A DNA stretch of 64,000 nt, taken from Desulfovibrionales bacterium. Lineage in GTDB: Bacteria; Desulfobacterota; Desulfovibrionia; Desulfovibrionales; Desulfonatronaceae. The notes beneath the pieces were generated by a model. That model saw only the letters and a program-made list of their open reading frames with translations. It was not told the DNA's origin and did not search any database. Positions within the stretch are counted from its first letter, which is position 1. Each line of letters starts with the position of its first letter. The translations under genes and the position numbers were made by a program. Positions 1-9,154 of the stretch are shown here, in pieces. Location: positions 42,378 through 106,377 of the forward strand of contig REDL01000050.1 of assembly GCA_007693505.1 (NCBI GenBank), in the 5' to 3' direction.

Positions 1-192
1 GGATTCCCAAGTTTTGCCGTTGACGCACATGGAGAAGGTCTCATCCTCAAGCCGGACAATGGCGGCAAGGCGCTCGCCGTCCGAAGCAACGTAAGGCTCC
101 TCCTGCCATTGATGCGTTTTTCCACAGGTGACTGAATCAAGGATGACCCTTTCACCCGGCTGCCAATCCCAGGACGATGCAGCATCTTGCAT
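1..192 (-). CDS. TmcD-like tryptophan-rich protein, N-terminal part (cut by window edge)
   Basis: The first 64 codons are visible; the rest lies beyond base 1. The start ATG follows a clear ribosome site (GAGGAGTGATT). The peptide has no signal sequence and reads like the start of a WD40-like repeat protein, with three tryptophans and the motif FSMCVNGKTWE. It follows tmcA by 106 bases on the same strand, so it should belong to the tmc operon. The Tmc complex is known to contain a tryptophan-rich subunit, TmcD, and this N-terminus fits that description. In some relatives tmcB directly follows tmcA, so the order here would differ. The name is an inference from composition and context, not from a full domain. 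Confidence 0.45.
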   Translation of the reverse strand, partial: MQDAASSWDWQPGERVILDSVTCGKTHQWQEEPYVASDGERLAAIVRLEDETFSMCVNGKTWES

Positions 193-298
193 AATCACTC
201 CTCATTTTTTGCTGTTGGAACGCTGAACCACCGGAAAGGCGTCCGAAAATAACTTCATTGAGAAGATGGCCATCAGGCCAGGACGCCATGGGTCGCGG

Positions 299-688
299 TC
301 ACCGCCGAACATGACATTCCCCGCACATGATGTAACCGGTTGGCTGGCCACGACGATGGAATTCCTGGTGACATCCGATGCACTGCTCGTGAAAGGCCTG
401 CATCAGGCCTAAGCCCGTCTCGTCGTCTCCACTCACCGTATGACAATCGGAGCAATAGTTTTTCCCGGAAAACATGTCCCAGACGTTCTCTCCATTGACG
501 TAATCATGGTGACAATCCATGCAGTCGATGATCTCGTAGTGCAATAAATGGTTGAATTCCACGCCGGGCCGTTGCCGGTCCTCAAAAGCCTTGCTTTCGA
601 TGAAGATCCGGTCTTCCTGGGCCACGATGGTCCCGGCGATAAAGACGATCAGCACAAGGCAACAGACGAAAAGAACTCTGCTTTGCAT
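299..688 (-). CDS. tmcA: Tetraheme type II cytochrome c3 TmcA
   Basis: This 129-residue protein has an N-terminal signal peptide (about residues 1-24, ending VAQ) and four CXXCH heme motifs: CMDCH, CSDCH, CIGCH and CGECH. That number and the small size match the acidic tetraheme cytochrome TmcA, which takes electrons from periplasmic type I cytochrome c3 and hydrogenases and passes them to the membrane Tmc complex. The ATG chosen is preceded by ACGGAGGAAT at good spacing; the frame stays open upstream, but without a signal sequence. It lies 110 bases downstream of a heme-bearing sensor kinase on the same strand and 106 bases upstream of a probable tmcD. Confidence 0.85.
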   Translation of the reverse strand: MQSRVLFVCCLVLIVFIAGTIVAQEDRIFIESKAFEDRQRPGVEFNHLLHYEIIDCMDCHHDYVNGENVWDMFSGKNYCSDCHTVSGDDETGLGLMQAFHEQCIGCHQEFHRRGQPTGYIMCGECHVRR

Positions 689-798
689 GCATTCCTCCGT
701 TGATTCGGTTGGAGCGTTCAATGTGGGTGATGCCGTCCACCTGCACTGTTTCATCGGTGCACGTTCCCTGCTCAAAGAGGGTTGTTGCGGGATGGCCC

Positions 799-3201
799 TC
801 ATGATGCTTGACTCGTGTCGTCTTCTGGTGTGCCCCTCCTTGTTGTTTTTTCTGATCCGTTCTCTTGGCATGAGCTCCCTTTGTCATTGAATTCCGCTCG
901 GGAGCAGATGCACCGGTCGTCCAGCCACAGGCAATTCTCGACGTCGGCGATGGGAAACGTAATGGTGAAACAAGCACCGCCGGTTTCCTGGTTCTCGACA
1001 ACAATGGTGCCGTTGTAGTCTTGAATGATACCGTAGGTGATGGAAAGACCAAGTCCCGTGCCTTTACCCACATCTTTGGTGGTAAAAAAAGGCTCGAAAA
1101 TTTTTTTGGTCATGTTTTCCGGCACCCCTGAGCCGGTGTCGCAGACCTTGATGATCACGACGCTTTCCGTGGATTTGGTTTGCAGTGTGATGGCTTTTAT
1201 CCCATTTTTTGGGTTTTTGCCGTTCCAGCGTTCTTCGATGGCGTCCCGCGCGTTGACCAGAAGATTAATGACCACCTGTTCCAGACGATTGGGTTCGGCA
1301 ATGATTAAGGGCAAATCCTCCTGGAGTTGCCAATCGACGGAAATATTCCGGACAGTGAGTTGTTGACTGAAGAATTCAAATCCGCGCTTGAGAACTTCAT
1401 TGAACTGGACCGGCATGGTTTTCAGTTCGGATTTTCGCCCAAACTCCCGCATGTGTGAGATGATTTTTCCGGCTCGATCCACATGGGTACTGATGCTTTG
1501 GGAAATTTCCTCCAGCATGTTCATGTCGATTTCATGCCCTTTCCCGACCTTTCGAGCTAAAAAACCACTAATCGACTTGAGAATCGTCAACGGTTGGTTG
1601 AGTTCATGAGCGACTCCAGTGGCCATTTCGCCCAAAGTAGTCATTTTGCTGGCATGGATGAATTGTTGTTCCGCCTCCAGGCGTTTGGTGATGTCGCTGC
1701 ACGAGACGATCAGGACTTCATATTTTTCGAATGTGGACAAGGAGATCCGCATGGAAACGAAAATGCTACGACCGTCTTTGGTGAGTTGCGACGCTTGGTT
1801 GATCTCGTGAGTGGTTCGCAGGTTTCGTGTCCAATATTCACGTTCTTCCTTTTTGAACAGCGAAGTGAAGGGTTTGCTCAGCAATTCTTCAGGCTTGTAG
1901 CCGTAAATTTTGAGCACGGCGTCATTGCAGTTCATGATGGACAGGTTGTTTGCGTTGAGCACGAAGAGCGCTCCGGGAATGGCTTCGAAAATAGAGTGGT
2001 AGAACAGCTCCGATGCCGCCAGCTTGAATTCAAGTTCCTTACGGGCTGTAATGTCCAGCATCATTTCCATGGCCGCCACTGTATTGCCCTCGGCATCCTT
2101 GACCGGAGCCGTATAGACGATCCAATAGATCGTTTTTCCTTCCTTGGATAATCCGACCTCCTCGCTGACATGGGGAGAATCGTATAAAAACGTCTTTTCC
2201 ACCGGACAGACCGTGCATCGATCTTTGCGGCCCTTGTTGATTTCAAAACAATGCCGGCCTCTGATATTACTGCCGAAGTGGTCCTCGTACTTCATGTTAT
2301 GGCGGATAACCTTGTAGTTCGTGTCCACGACGCTGAGGAGACAGGGAACGTTCTGAAAGAGATTGCGATACTCCTCTCGCTGGGCGACCAAAAGTGATTC
2401 TTTTTCAGCTACCTTGCGGCACATGTCGTTGTAGGATCCTGCGAGGACGCCGATTTCGTCAGCCTGGCGGACGGAGATGTCTGAATAGCTCCCACCCTCG
2501 CAGATTTCCTTTGTCGCCTGGATCAAGCGACGGATGGGTTTGAAGATCAGGATGTGATAGTTCAGGAAGAGAACCAGGAATGTGGCCAGAAAGACTAGAA
2601 AAGAAATCAACATGTTGGCCCGCTCAAACTCGCGCAGGACCGTGTCCTTGATTTCCGTTGTTACTTCCATGTCCAGGATACCAAGGAGCTGCTCCTCCTC
2701 GGAGTGAGCGTGGCAGGATTGTCCGCTACAGCCCGGCCTGTTGGGAATGGGCGTGACCGTACCAACGATGATGGCATCGTTGACTTGCAGAACCCGACTG
2801 CGGTCTTCCTGGCTCAGAATTGCTGGAGGAGTATGCTGATCATGGCATGCTCGACAGGATTGTTCGGAGTTGGGCACAATATTACCGACTTCTTCCCGAT
2901 TGCTGGAGTATGCAATTCGGCCTTTCTTGTCCACCAACCGAATGGCCTTGATGTTCTTGTGGGGGCTGAAGGCGATGATCTGCTGGATGTCTTCTTCAAA
3001 GTCGTGAAGGGTGGCGCAGTCGAGTCCGATCAGGACGGTGTCTGAAAGGGTGATGATGTCTGACTTGATACTTCGTAAAATGAATTCCTGAAGATAGACG
3101 ACATTAAATGCGGCCCAGAGTCCGGCACAGATGAAGAAGGTCACACCACCAGACAACAGCATTTTGAACGTCAAGTTCTGAACCATGTTTTTGATTTTCA
3201 T
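799..3201 (-). CDS. Membrane sensor histidine kinase with two periplasmic c-heme motifs and two PAS domains
   Basis: The 800-residue protein has a first membrane helix at about 13-35, a periplasmic region, a second helix at about 199-220, a HAMP linker, PAS domains at about 275-390 and 395-515, a HisKA box with His532 (AHELNQPL), and an HATPase domain with the DTGSG and GKGTGLGLS boxes. The periplasmic part carries CRACH (116-120) and CSGQSCH (158-164), candidate c-type heme sites; the second has four residues between the cysteines. The first PAS carries a CX10CX2C cluster (Cys318, 329, 332). A charged tail of about 45 residues follows the kinase core. It sits just upstream of tmcA on the same strand, so a role in controlling tmc is likely but inferred. 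No response regulator is adjacent in this window. Confidence 0.85.
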   Translation of the reverse strand: MKIKNMVQNLTFKMLLSGGVTFFICAGLWAAFNVVYLQEFILRSIKSDIITLSDTVLIGLDCATLHDFEEDIQQIIAFSPHKNIKAIRLVDKKGRIAYSSNREEVGNIVPNSEQSCRACHDQHTPPAILSQEDRSRVLQVNDAIIVGTVTPIPNRPGCSGQSCHAHSEEEQLLGILDMEVTTEIKDTVLREFERANMLISFLVFLATFLVLFLNYHILIFKPIRRLIQATKEICEGGSYSDISVRQADEIGVLAGSYNDMCRKVAEKESLLVAQREEYRNLFQNVPCLLSVVDTNYKVIRHNMKYEDHFGSNIRGRHCFEINKGRKDRCTVCPVEKTFLYDSPHVSEEVGLSKEGKTIYWIVYTAPVKDAEGNTVAAMEMMLDITARKELEFKLAASELFYHSIFEAIPGALFVLNANNLSIMNCNDAVLKIYGYKPEELLSKPFTSLFKKEEREYWTRNLRTTHEINQASQLTKDGRSIFVSMRISLSTFEKYEVLIVSCSDITKRLEAEQQFIHASKMTTLGEMATGVAHELNQPLTILKSISGFLARKVGKGHEIDMNMLEEISQSISTHVDRAGKIISHMREFGRKSELKTMPVQFNEVLKRGFEFFSQQLTVRNISVDWQLQEDLPLIIAEPNRLEQVVINLLVNARDAIEERWNGKNPKNGIKAITLQTKSTESVVIIKVCDTGSGVPENMTKKIFEPFFTTKDVGKGTGLGLSITYGIIQDYNGTIVVENQETGGACFTITFPIADVENCLWLDDRCICSRAEFNDKGSSCQENGSEKTTRRGTPEDDTSQAS

Positions 3202-3744
3202 GGACTTTCCTTGATTCTTGGCAAGTATACCCTACCTAGCGTGTTCGTGGATAATGACACATCTTCAAGGTAATGCGGGGGGTTGGTACGTAATACGTTA
3301 TGATTGTGTCATCATTGGTATGTCGTTGCATCCAGTAGAGTTTAGAAAAACGATGAGCCATTGCGACATGACCATTCCTGACTCTGTTAATCGTGTATTT
3401 TTGCAGTCAAGTTTATCTATTTTTTTTACAATCTACAATTAATTGGTAAAGCAATGCAAGGGCTGGATTGAGAAAAAAGAAAAGGGATATTTTTGGTGTA
3501 CGTAATTTCTTTGCGCTTTGTCAGTAGACTGGATAACGTGGCCAATAAGGGGGTACGCGGATTTTAAGCTGGGGTCTTCGTTTCATGACATAGAAAGAAG
3601 ACCCATTGGAAGAACGGCAGGGTGATTGGCTCACTGATGGAAAGGCATGGGAACGACAAGGAGGAGGGTGACCCGCTCTCGCCTACCGCGATGAAGGCAC
3701 TTGAGGATGTCGCGATGTCACAACATGATGTCCGCGGATGGCGG
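3202..3744. other. Intergenic region upstream of the heme sensor kinase
   Basis: No convincing gene is present. On the minus strand a TATACT -10-like hexamer lies at 3224-3229, 22 bases from the kinase start, but no good -35 accompanies it. An inverted repeat at 3572-3604 (GGGTCTTC, one bulged base, TTTC and its complement, 8-base loop) lies downstream of the reductase gene at 3745. It lacks a T-run on either strand, so its role as a terminator is uncertain. The stretch 3400-3500 is AT-rich. Confidence 0.4.
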
Positions 3745-5460
3745 TCAACACAGGTCAAGTCCCGAAGCGCTGACGGCGCTGATACCGCCCGCGACGCTGG
3801 TCACATCCTGAAAGCCGATGTGGCCTAGGGTTATCAAAGTTTCATAGGAGCGCGCCCCGGTGCCGCAGATGACGACGATGCGCTTATCTTGGGGCAGTTT
3901 GTCCAGGTTTTCGATCAGGTCGCCTTGGGGAATATTGATCCAGTATTCGGGATAGGCCAGGGCTTCTTTCTTCGCATCGGATGGCTCACGGCAGTCCAGA
4001 AAGAAATGCGTGTTCTGTTCTCGTTGTTTCCAGAGGGCGGCGAATTCATCCGTCTGAATGGCCCTGTTTCGCCCCGCGAGGATGTTTTCGGCCGCATTGC
4101 CCAGGACGTTCAGAATATCCAGTGCGGCGGAAAAAGGCGGAGAGTAAGCCGTTTCCAGACTGCTCAGGGCGCCCACCTTCAAACCGGCCGGCAGGAGTCC
4201 GGCAATAACGTTCACCTTGCCCACCAGGGCATCGCCCCGTTCCGCGGTTCCCTGCATTCCCAGGACACGGCCGGTTGCGCGTTCCACGACGAGGTCCAGG
4301 TTCATCACGCCCTTGTCCGGATGAAAATGGGCCCGGTCCAATTGACTGACGTGGACGCTCAGCGCGTCGAAACCGGCGGACAGCGCAGCCTGCAACGTCA
4401 GGCCGGTTCCGGCGGCGGCAATGTCGAACAGTTTGACGCACCAGGAGCCGACGACACCGGAGAAGCGGGTCGCGCCACCGGCCAGATTGTCCCCGATGAT
4501 CCGGCCCTGGCGATTGGCCAATGAACCCATGGGCAGGAAGACGTTGGCGTTGGTCAGCAGGTGGCGCAGTTCCACGCAGTCGCCCCCGGCGTAGATGTGG
4601 GGATCGGACGTCCGCAGGTATTCGTCCACCGTGATGCCGCCCCGCTCAGACACGGCCAAACCGGAGGCCCGGGCCAGTTCCGTATTGGGCCGCACACCCA
4701 CGGCGACGATGACCAGATCCGCTGGGATTTCACCCTGCCTGGTGCGCACCCGGGCAACCCGTCCGCGATCGTCGCCCTCCAGGCTGAGCACCTGGTTTCC
4801 CAATTGGAAACGTACGCCCTTTTCCCGCATGTGTCGCAGAGCCGTCAGGGACAGGTTGCCTCCGATCACGCCGGGCAGGATCTGTTCCCGGAGTTCGACG
4901 ACCGTGGTCTCCACTCCCCAGAGGTCGACCAGGGCCACGGCCATTTCCAGGCCGATGAAGCCCGCACCCACCACCACGGCCCGCTTCACGCTTCCACTGG
5001 AAACGAGAGATTGGATGCTTTCGGCGGAGTCCAGGTTGTGCACGGTATGCACGCCGGCCAGTTCTTTTCCCGGGAAGGGCGGTATCACGGGGTTGCTTCC
5101 CGTGGCCAGCACCAGCTGATCATAGATCAGCGCCTCGCGGCGTCCCGTGGGGACGTGGGCAAGGGTCACGGTCCTGGCCTCGCGGTCTATGGCCACAGCC
5201 TCGGTTTTGGTGCGGACTTCCACGCCTTTGCTTTTCCGAAAGTATTCGGCGTCGCGAAGGACGTGGAAGGATGTGCTTTGCAGTTCCGGGACGTCGCTGA
5301 CTTCGCCGGATACGTAGAACGGGATGCCGCAGCCGCTGTAAGCGATGTGTTTGTCCCGATCCACGAGGGTGACCCGGCTTTCCGGTTCCAGGCGCTTGAA
5401 GCGGGCGGCCGCTTTGGAGCCCAAGGCCACGGCCCCGATGATGACGATGTGTTGCGACAT
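3745..5460 (-). CDS. FAD-dependent CoA-disulfide/persulfide reductase with C-terminal rhodanese domain
   Basis: The 571-residue protein has an N-terminal FAD-binding fold (VIIGAVALGSKAA), the active-site segment YSGCGIPFY with Cys44 as in CoA-disulfide reductases, a second nucleotide-binding motif (VVGAGFIGLEMA) for NAD(P)H, a dimerisation domain, and a C-terminal rhodanese domain whose presumed catalytic cysteine lies in VVICGTGARS. This architecture is that of NADH-dependent persulfide/polysulfide reductases, which reduce CoA or protein persulfides in sulfur-metabolising bacteria. The reading frame begins 3 bases after the stop of the upstream Usp gene (5464), so the two should be co-transcribed. 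The substrate is inferred from the family. Confidence 0.85.
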   Translation of the reverse strand: MSQHIVIIGAVALGSKAAARFKRLEPESRVTLVDRDKHIAYSGCGIPFYVSGEVSDVPELQSTSFHVLRDAEYFRKSKGVEVRTKTEAVAIDREARTVTLAHVPTGRREALIYDQLVLATGSNPVIPPFPGKELAGVHTVHNLDSAESIQSLVSSGSVKRAVVVGAGFIGLEMAVALVDLWGVETTVVELREQILPGVIGGNLSLTALRHMREKGVRFQLGNQVLSLEGDDRGRVARVRTRQGEIPADLVIVAVGVRPNTELARASGLAVSERGGITVDEYLRTSDPHIYAGGDCVELRHLLTNANVFLPMGSLANRQGRIIGDNLAGGATRFSGVVGSWCVKLFDIAAAGTGLTLQAALSAGFDALSVHVSQLDRAHFHPDKGVMNLDLVVERATGRVLGMQGTAERGDALVGKVNVIAGLLPAGLKVGALSSLETAYSPPFSAALDILNVLGNAAENILAGRNRAIQTDEFAALWKQREQNTHFFLDCREPSDAKKEALAYPEYWINIPQGDLIENLDKLPQDKRIVVICGTGARSYETLITLGHIGFQDVTSVAGGISAVSASGLDLC

Positions 5461-5463
5461 GAC

Positions 5464-6393
5464 TTACGCCTTCCTCTCTGGCTGACGTGGTTCCTGAAAG
5501 CGATCGGCCGGAGCGTCCGGACCGACGAGCATTACCGGGCAACGCGCCCCGGCAATGACTTGGGAGGAGATACGCGGCTCCATTTTTGAAAGCCCTCGGG
5601 TATCAGTGCAATAGTCCGGACTCAGCACGATGAGGTCCGCCTCGCCGTTCCGGGCGTATTTCAGGATTTCCACGGACGGATCACCTTCGCGAACCACGAA
5701 TTTCGTCGCGGCGGGCAGGATCAGTTTTCGTCCGAAGTGCGAAAGGCGGTTTTCGGCTTGTTCCAGTGCCCGGCCCAGGGCTGCTCCTTCAAGCTCCGCA
5801 TGGGCCTGCGGCAGGGCATGAAATACGGCCAGGGGGGCTCCGTCCGCTTCAGCGATCCGCCTCGCCATGTTCAGAACATTTTCCGTTCCTTCCTGGAGGT
5901 CGATGGCCGCGACGATGTGCCGAAATGCTCCTGAAAGGGATCTGTTCAATGTCGCCGACATGCCCGGCGGAACGACGAGTACCGGACAGGCGGCTTCCCG
6001 GGCGATGAGCAGAGCGGTGTCCGTGGTCGAGGCGGAAAGCTCCCGCCGACAGATTTCGGCGTCGCCCTGGTCGCCGATGACCACGAGGTCCGGCTCCATG
6101 AGGCGGATGGTCTTGAGCGTTTCGACATGGACAAATCCGGAGCCGAGCATCACGTCCGCCGTCAGCCCCTCGGGCATGTTCGCCTGGCAGAATGCTTCGA
6201 TTTCGACCTGCCGGGCCGCGAGTTCCCGTTCGTCGGAAAGCTGCAGCACACAGCTTTTTTCCCGCTCATGGGGCGTGCTGACATGCTGGACCATGAAGCC
6301 CGACTTGTGACGGGCGGCGATCGCCACCGCCATACGAACGGCGGCCGTGCCGTCGGCCTTGTCGGCCAGGGCCAGGAAAACCAGCTTGAACAT
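5464..6393 (-). CDS. Tandem universal stress protein (UspA family)
   Basis: The 309-residue soluble protein contains two Usp domains (about 1-145 and 155-295). Each ends in a strand of the type CPVLVVPPG or CPVMLVGPD. The start is preceded by GAAGGAGCAAA. It is the first gene of a pair with the persulfide reductase at 3745-5460, separated by 3 bases. Usp proteins bind nucleotides or act in stress survival; nothing in the sequence gives a specific ligand. The first domain lacks a clear G-2x-G-9x-G ATP motif, so ATP binding is doubtful. Confidence 0.85.
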   Translation of the reverse strand: MFKLVFLALADKADGTAAVRMAVAIAARHKSGFMVQHVSTPHEREKSCVLQLSDERELAARQVEIEAFCQANMPEGLTADVMLGSGFVHVETLKTIRLMEPDLVVIGDQGDAEICRRELSASTTDTALLIAREAACPVLVVPPGMSATLNRSLSGAFRHIVAAIDLQEGTENVLNMARRIAEADGAPLAVFHALPQAHAELEGAALGRALEQAENRLSHFGRKLILPAATKFVVREGDPSVEILKYARNGEADLIVLSPDYCTDTRGLSKMEPRISSQVIAGARCPVMLVGPDAPADRFQEPRQPERKA

Positions 6394-6579
6394 TTTGCTC
6401 CTTCGGTGAACTGCTCATATTTGGAAACGAGTCGTTGCCATCCGCATTCTCTAAGCAGCTTTCATGCCGCACGGGACTTGCCTGTATTTTTGGTGGGTTG
6501 ACACGTGGGAGTTTTTCCATAGAAACAGTCTGGGCGTAAAATTTGCCCGTGTTGTTTTGCCGGACGTAATATTCTCCCG

Positions 6580-7926
6580 ATGGGGGAGGCTCCTTATCAA
6601 GCGGGGACGATGATGCATTTTTTACATGACATATCCTGCGAACATATCATGGACAGTCTGGCCGACGGCGTGTTCACCGTGGACAAGGACTGGAACATTA
6701 CCTTCTTCAACCGCGCAGCCTGCGCCATAACCGGCGTAAAGAAAGACGAGGCCCTGGGACGTAAGTGTTGGGAAGTCTTCCGATCCAGCATCTGCGACGG
6801 TGCGTGTGCCCTGAAGTCCTCTGTGGAAACCGGGGAAAGCCGGGCCAACCGGTCGCTGTATTTCGTGCGCAGTGATGGAACCAGGGTGCCTATCAGCATC
6901 AACGCCGCTCCGCTGCGGGACCGGCGGGGCAAGATTGTGGGCGGAGTGGAGACGTTCCGCGACCTTTCGGCCCTGCGTCAGATCCAAAAGAAACTGGACG
7001 GGTTGTACCGGGTGGAAGATATCATCAGCAGGAGCCCAGTGTTTCAGCGAACCTTGAGCATTCTGCCCCAGATCGCGACCAGCGGTTCCACGGTGTTGCT
7101 GCTGGGGGAGTCGGGCACGGGCAAGGAACTGGTGGCCCGGGCAATCCACAACCTGAGCGGTCGCAGTGGCAAGCCGTTCGTGGCCGTGAACTGCGGGGCT
7201 CTGCCGGAACAATTACTGGAAAGCGAACTGTTCGGCCACAAGGCCGGAGCGTTTACGGACGCCAAGCGGGACAAGCCAGGTCGGTTCCAGGCCGCGGACG
7301 GCGGGACCCTGTTTCTTGACGAAATCGGCGATATGCCCTTGACGTTGCAGGTTAAAATCCTGCGCGCCCTGCAGGAGAAGGTGATTGAACCTTTGGGCGC
7401 GGTGCAAGGAGTGCCGGTGAACGTCCGGGTGGTTGCGGCAACCAACAAGAACCTGGAAGAGATGGTCACCCGCCAGGAGTTCCGAGGGGATCTTTATTAT
7501 CGGTTGAACGTGGTTCGTCTGGTTCTGCCGCCTTTGAGGGAGCGTCCGGAGGACGTCCCGCTGTTGGCCCGGCATGTGGTCAAGCGCCAGAACGCCCTGA
7601 CCGGCAAGGACATTCAGGGGGTGACCGAGGAGGTGATGCGCCTGCTGGTGCGGCACCCGTTCCCGGGTAATGTCCGGGAGTTGGAAAACATCATAGAATA
7701 CGCCTTCATCCTTTGCCCTGGTGGATTGATCAAGCTGGAACATTTGCCCGAAGGCCTGTGCCCCGATACTCCGGCCACGCCGACCGGGACCATGTGCGGC
7801 ACCATGGATGAAATCAAGCGTCAGGCCGCGGCCCAGGCCCTGGCCCGCAACAATGGCCGGGTCATGGCCGCATGCCGCGAGTTGGATGTGTCCAAGGACA
7901 CGCTGCGGCGGTTGCTGCGTCGGTGA
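6580..7926 (+). CDS. PAS-containing sigma54-dependent activator of the orp cluster
   Basis: The 448-residue protein has a PAS domain (about 22-140) with three cysteines (Cys63, 72, 76), an AAA+ domain with Walker A GESGTGKE (176-183), and a C-terminal Fis-type helix-turn-helix (MAACRELDVSKDTLRRLL). The usual sigma54-contact motif GAFTGA reads GAFTDA here (223-228). It lies directly upstream of the orp genes, and a strong -24/-12 promoter precedes the first of these at 8213-8228. In Desulfovibrio vulgaris a sigma54 activator (DVU2106) controls the orp operons, and this is the likely counterpart. Starts at 6610 or 6613 (MMHFL) are alternatives to 6580. A terminator follows at 7972. Confidence 0.88.
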   Translation: MGEAPYQAGTMMHFLHDISCEHIMDSLADGVFTVDKDWNITFFNRAACAITGVKKDEALGRKCWEVFRSSICDGACALKSSVETGESRANRSLYFVRSDGTRVPISINAAPLRDRRGKIVGGVETFRDLSALRQIQKKLDGLYRVEDIISRSPVFQRTLSILPQIATSGSTVLLLGESGTGKELVARAIHNLSGRSGKPFVAVNCGALPEQLLESELFGHKAGAFTDAKRDKPGRFQAADGGTLFLDEIGDMPLTLQVKILRALQEKVIEPLGAVQGVPVNVRVVAATNKNLEEMVTRQEFRGDLYYRLNVVRLVLPPLRERPEDVPLLARHVVKRQNALTGKDIQGVTEEVMRLLVRHPFPGNVRELENIIEYAFILCPGGLIKLEHLPEGLCPDTPATPTGTMCGTMDEIKRQAAAQALARNNGRVMAACRELDVSKDTLRRLLRR

Positions 7927-7971
7927 CGATTGTATTTCGTAACTGTTCAAATAAACTTGAGGTAACCATGG

Positions 7972-8006
7972 CCTGGATTCCCACGAAGGAGGGGATCCAG
8001 GTTTTT
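7972..8006 (+). terminator. Rho-independent terminator after the sigma54 activator gene
   Basis: CCTGGATTCCC and GGGGATCCAGG form a stem with one mismatch and an 8-base loop, followed directly by TTTTT. It lies 45 bases after the activator stop codon and ends that transcript before the orp promoter. Confidence 0.7.
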
Positions 8007-8212
8007 ATCCGTCATATCTGGAGGGTCGTCTCGTCCTTTCCTCTCCCTTTATATCCTCACTTCTCCTCGTTTATCGCAGTGCCGGTTCAGAAGCTTGCGC
8101 CCTGCGTTTCTCTTCACTCCCCATGCATTGATTCGGACGAATTTTACGTCCATTGCTTTGCTCCAGGTTCGTTGATTTCTGATTAACGGCTGGAACGAAT
8201 GATTATTTTTGC

Positions 8213-8228
8213 TTGGCATGCAATATGC
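8213..8228 (+). promoter_or_regulatory. Sigma54 (-24/-12) promoter of the orp operon
   Basis: TTGGCATGCAATATGC matches the sigma54 consensus: GG at -24, ten bases, then GC at -12. It lies 60 bases before the ribosome site of the first orp gene and follows the sigma54 activator gene. The 12 bases TTTGCTTGGCAT around its -24 box recur in front of the DUF5320 gene on the opposite strand at about 12.58 kb. Confidence 0.75.
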
Positions 8229-8287
8229 GAAGAGAAAAGCGAAACGGGGTGATTTTCTTCCCCTTGAAGCATTTCGGAGAATCGGCA

Positions 8288-9154
8288 ATGCGAGTGTGTT
8301 TGGCCTGCTACGGAAACCGTATCGCAACATTGCTGGATACGGCCACATCGCTTTACCTGTATCAGGAACAGCCTGAATCGGTGCTGCACGGCACTCCAGA
8401 ACAGATCCATTCGGTGCCGAACCGGGAGCCGAAAATCCACGTGTTCCCAAGTACGGTGCGAGACCTTGGAATGATCGGTTTTGCTCGGACCTTGGTGCAA
8501 CTGGAAGTTGCATGGTTGCTCTGCGGTGGCTTGGCCTGCCCGGACAGGGAAATCCTTGTTTTTGCCGGGATCCAGGTGGAACCGTGGATTTGCGGCAGGA
8601 CGGATGAGGTGGCGCAAGCCTGGTTTGCTGGACGTATTCGGTCTTTCAAAATGCCCGGCCTTGGAAGACGTGACTGTGCTGCAGGGCGAGAACGACGACG
8701 AACAACAAAAGGAGCTTGTAAAATGAAAATGAAACGGATTGCTGTTTCCAGTGAAGGCCCACGCCTGGACGACATGGTGGATCCACGGTTCGGCAGGGTG
8801 GCGGGCTTCGTCATCGTGGACCCGGCTGGAGACGCCTCCAGCTACATCGATAATGGCGCATCTCAGGTCATGGCCCAAGGTGCGGGAATCCAAGCGGCAC
8901 AAAACCTTGCCGGTGCCGGTGTTGAGTTGGTGATCAGCGGGTTTGTCGGCCCCAAGGCTTTTCAAGCTCTGTCCGCCGCGGGAATCCAGATCATCCAATA
9001 TGTAGAGGGCGTGACCGTGGAGCAGGCCGTGGAACGGTTCAAGCGCGGCGAACTGACTGTGGCCGATGCACCCAATTCCCAGGCGCATGAGGGAACAGGT
9101 CGAGGACATGGACACAGGAACGGCCAAGGACGTGGCCAGGGAGCGCGGCGGTGA
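8288..9154 (+). CDS. Two NifX-like (FeMo-co-binding, ORP family) domains in one frame
   Basis: The frame encodes 288 residues without an internal stop. Residues 1-145 form a divergent dinitrogenase-cofactor-binding domain (RVCLACYGNRIATLLDTA, then LLCGGLACPDREIL, then MPGLGRR). Residues 146-288 form a canonical second one (DPRFGRVAGFVIVD, then QAAQNLAGAGVELVISG) ending in a Gly/Arg/His-rich tail. A strong ribosome site (AAAAGGAG) and ATG at 8723 sit exactly at the domain junction, so the second domain may also be made alone; in relatives such domains are usually separate genes. Proteins of this family include ORP, which binds a Mo-Cu-S cluster. The gene overlaps the next start by GTGA. Operon with the two MinD-like ATPases that follow. 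Confidence 0.75.
   Translation: MRVCLACYGNRIATLLDTATSLYLYQEQPESVLHGTPEQIHSVPNREPKIHVFPSTVRDLGMIGFARTLVQLEVAWLLCGGLACPDREILVFAGIQVEPWICGRTDEVAQAWFAGRIRSFKMPGLGRRDCAAGRERRRTTKGACKMKMKRIAVSSEGPRLDDMVDPRFGRVAGFVIVDPAGDASSYIDNGASQVMAQGAGIQAAQNLAGAGVELVISGFVGPKAFQALSAAGIQIIQYVEGVTVEQAVERFKRGELTVADAPNSQAHEGTGRGHGHRNGQGRGQGARR

Noticed and set aside
6465..6482. Possible sigma54 promoter before the activator gene (TGCCGCACGGGACTTGC)
   Set aside because: The -12 side and spacing fit, but the -24 GG is only half present, so it is not listed as a feature.
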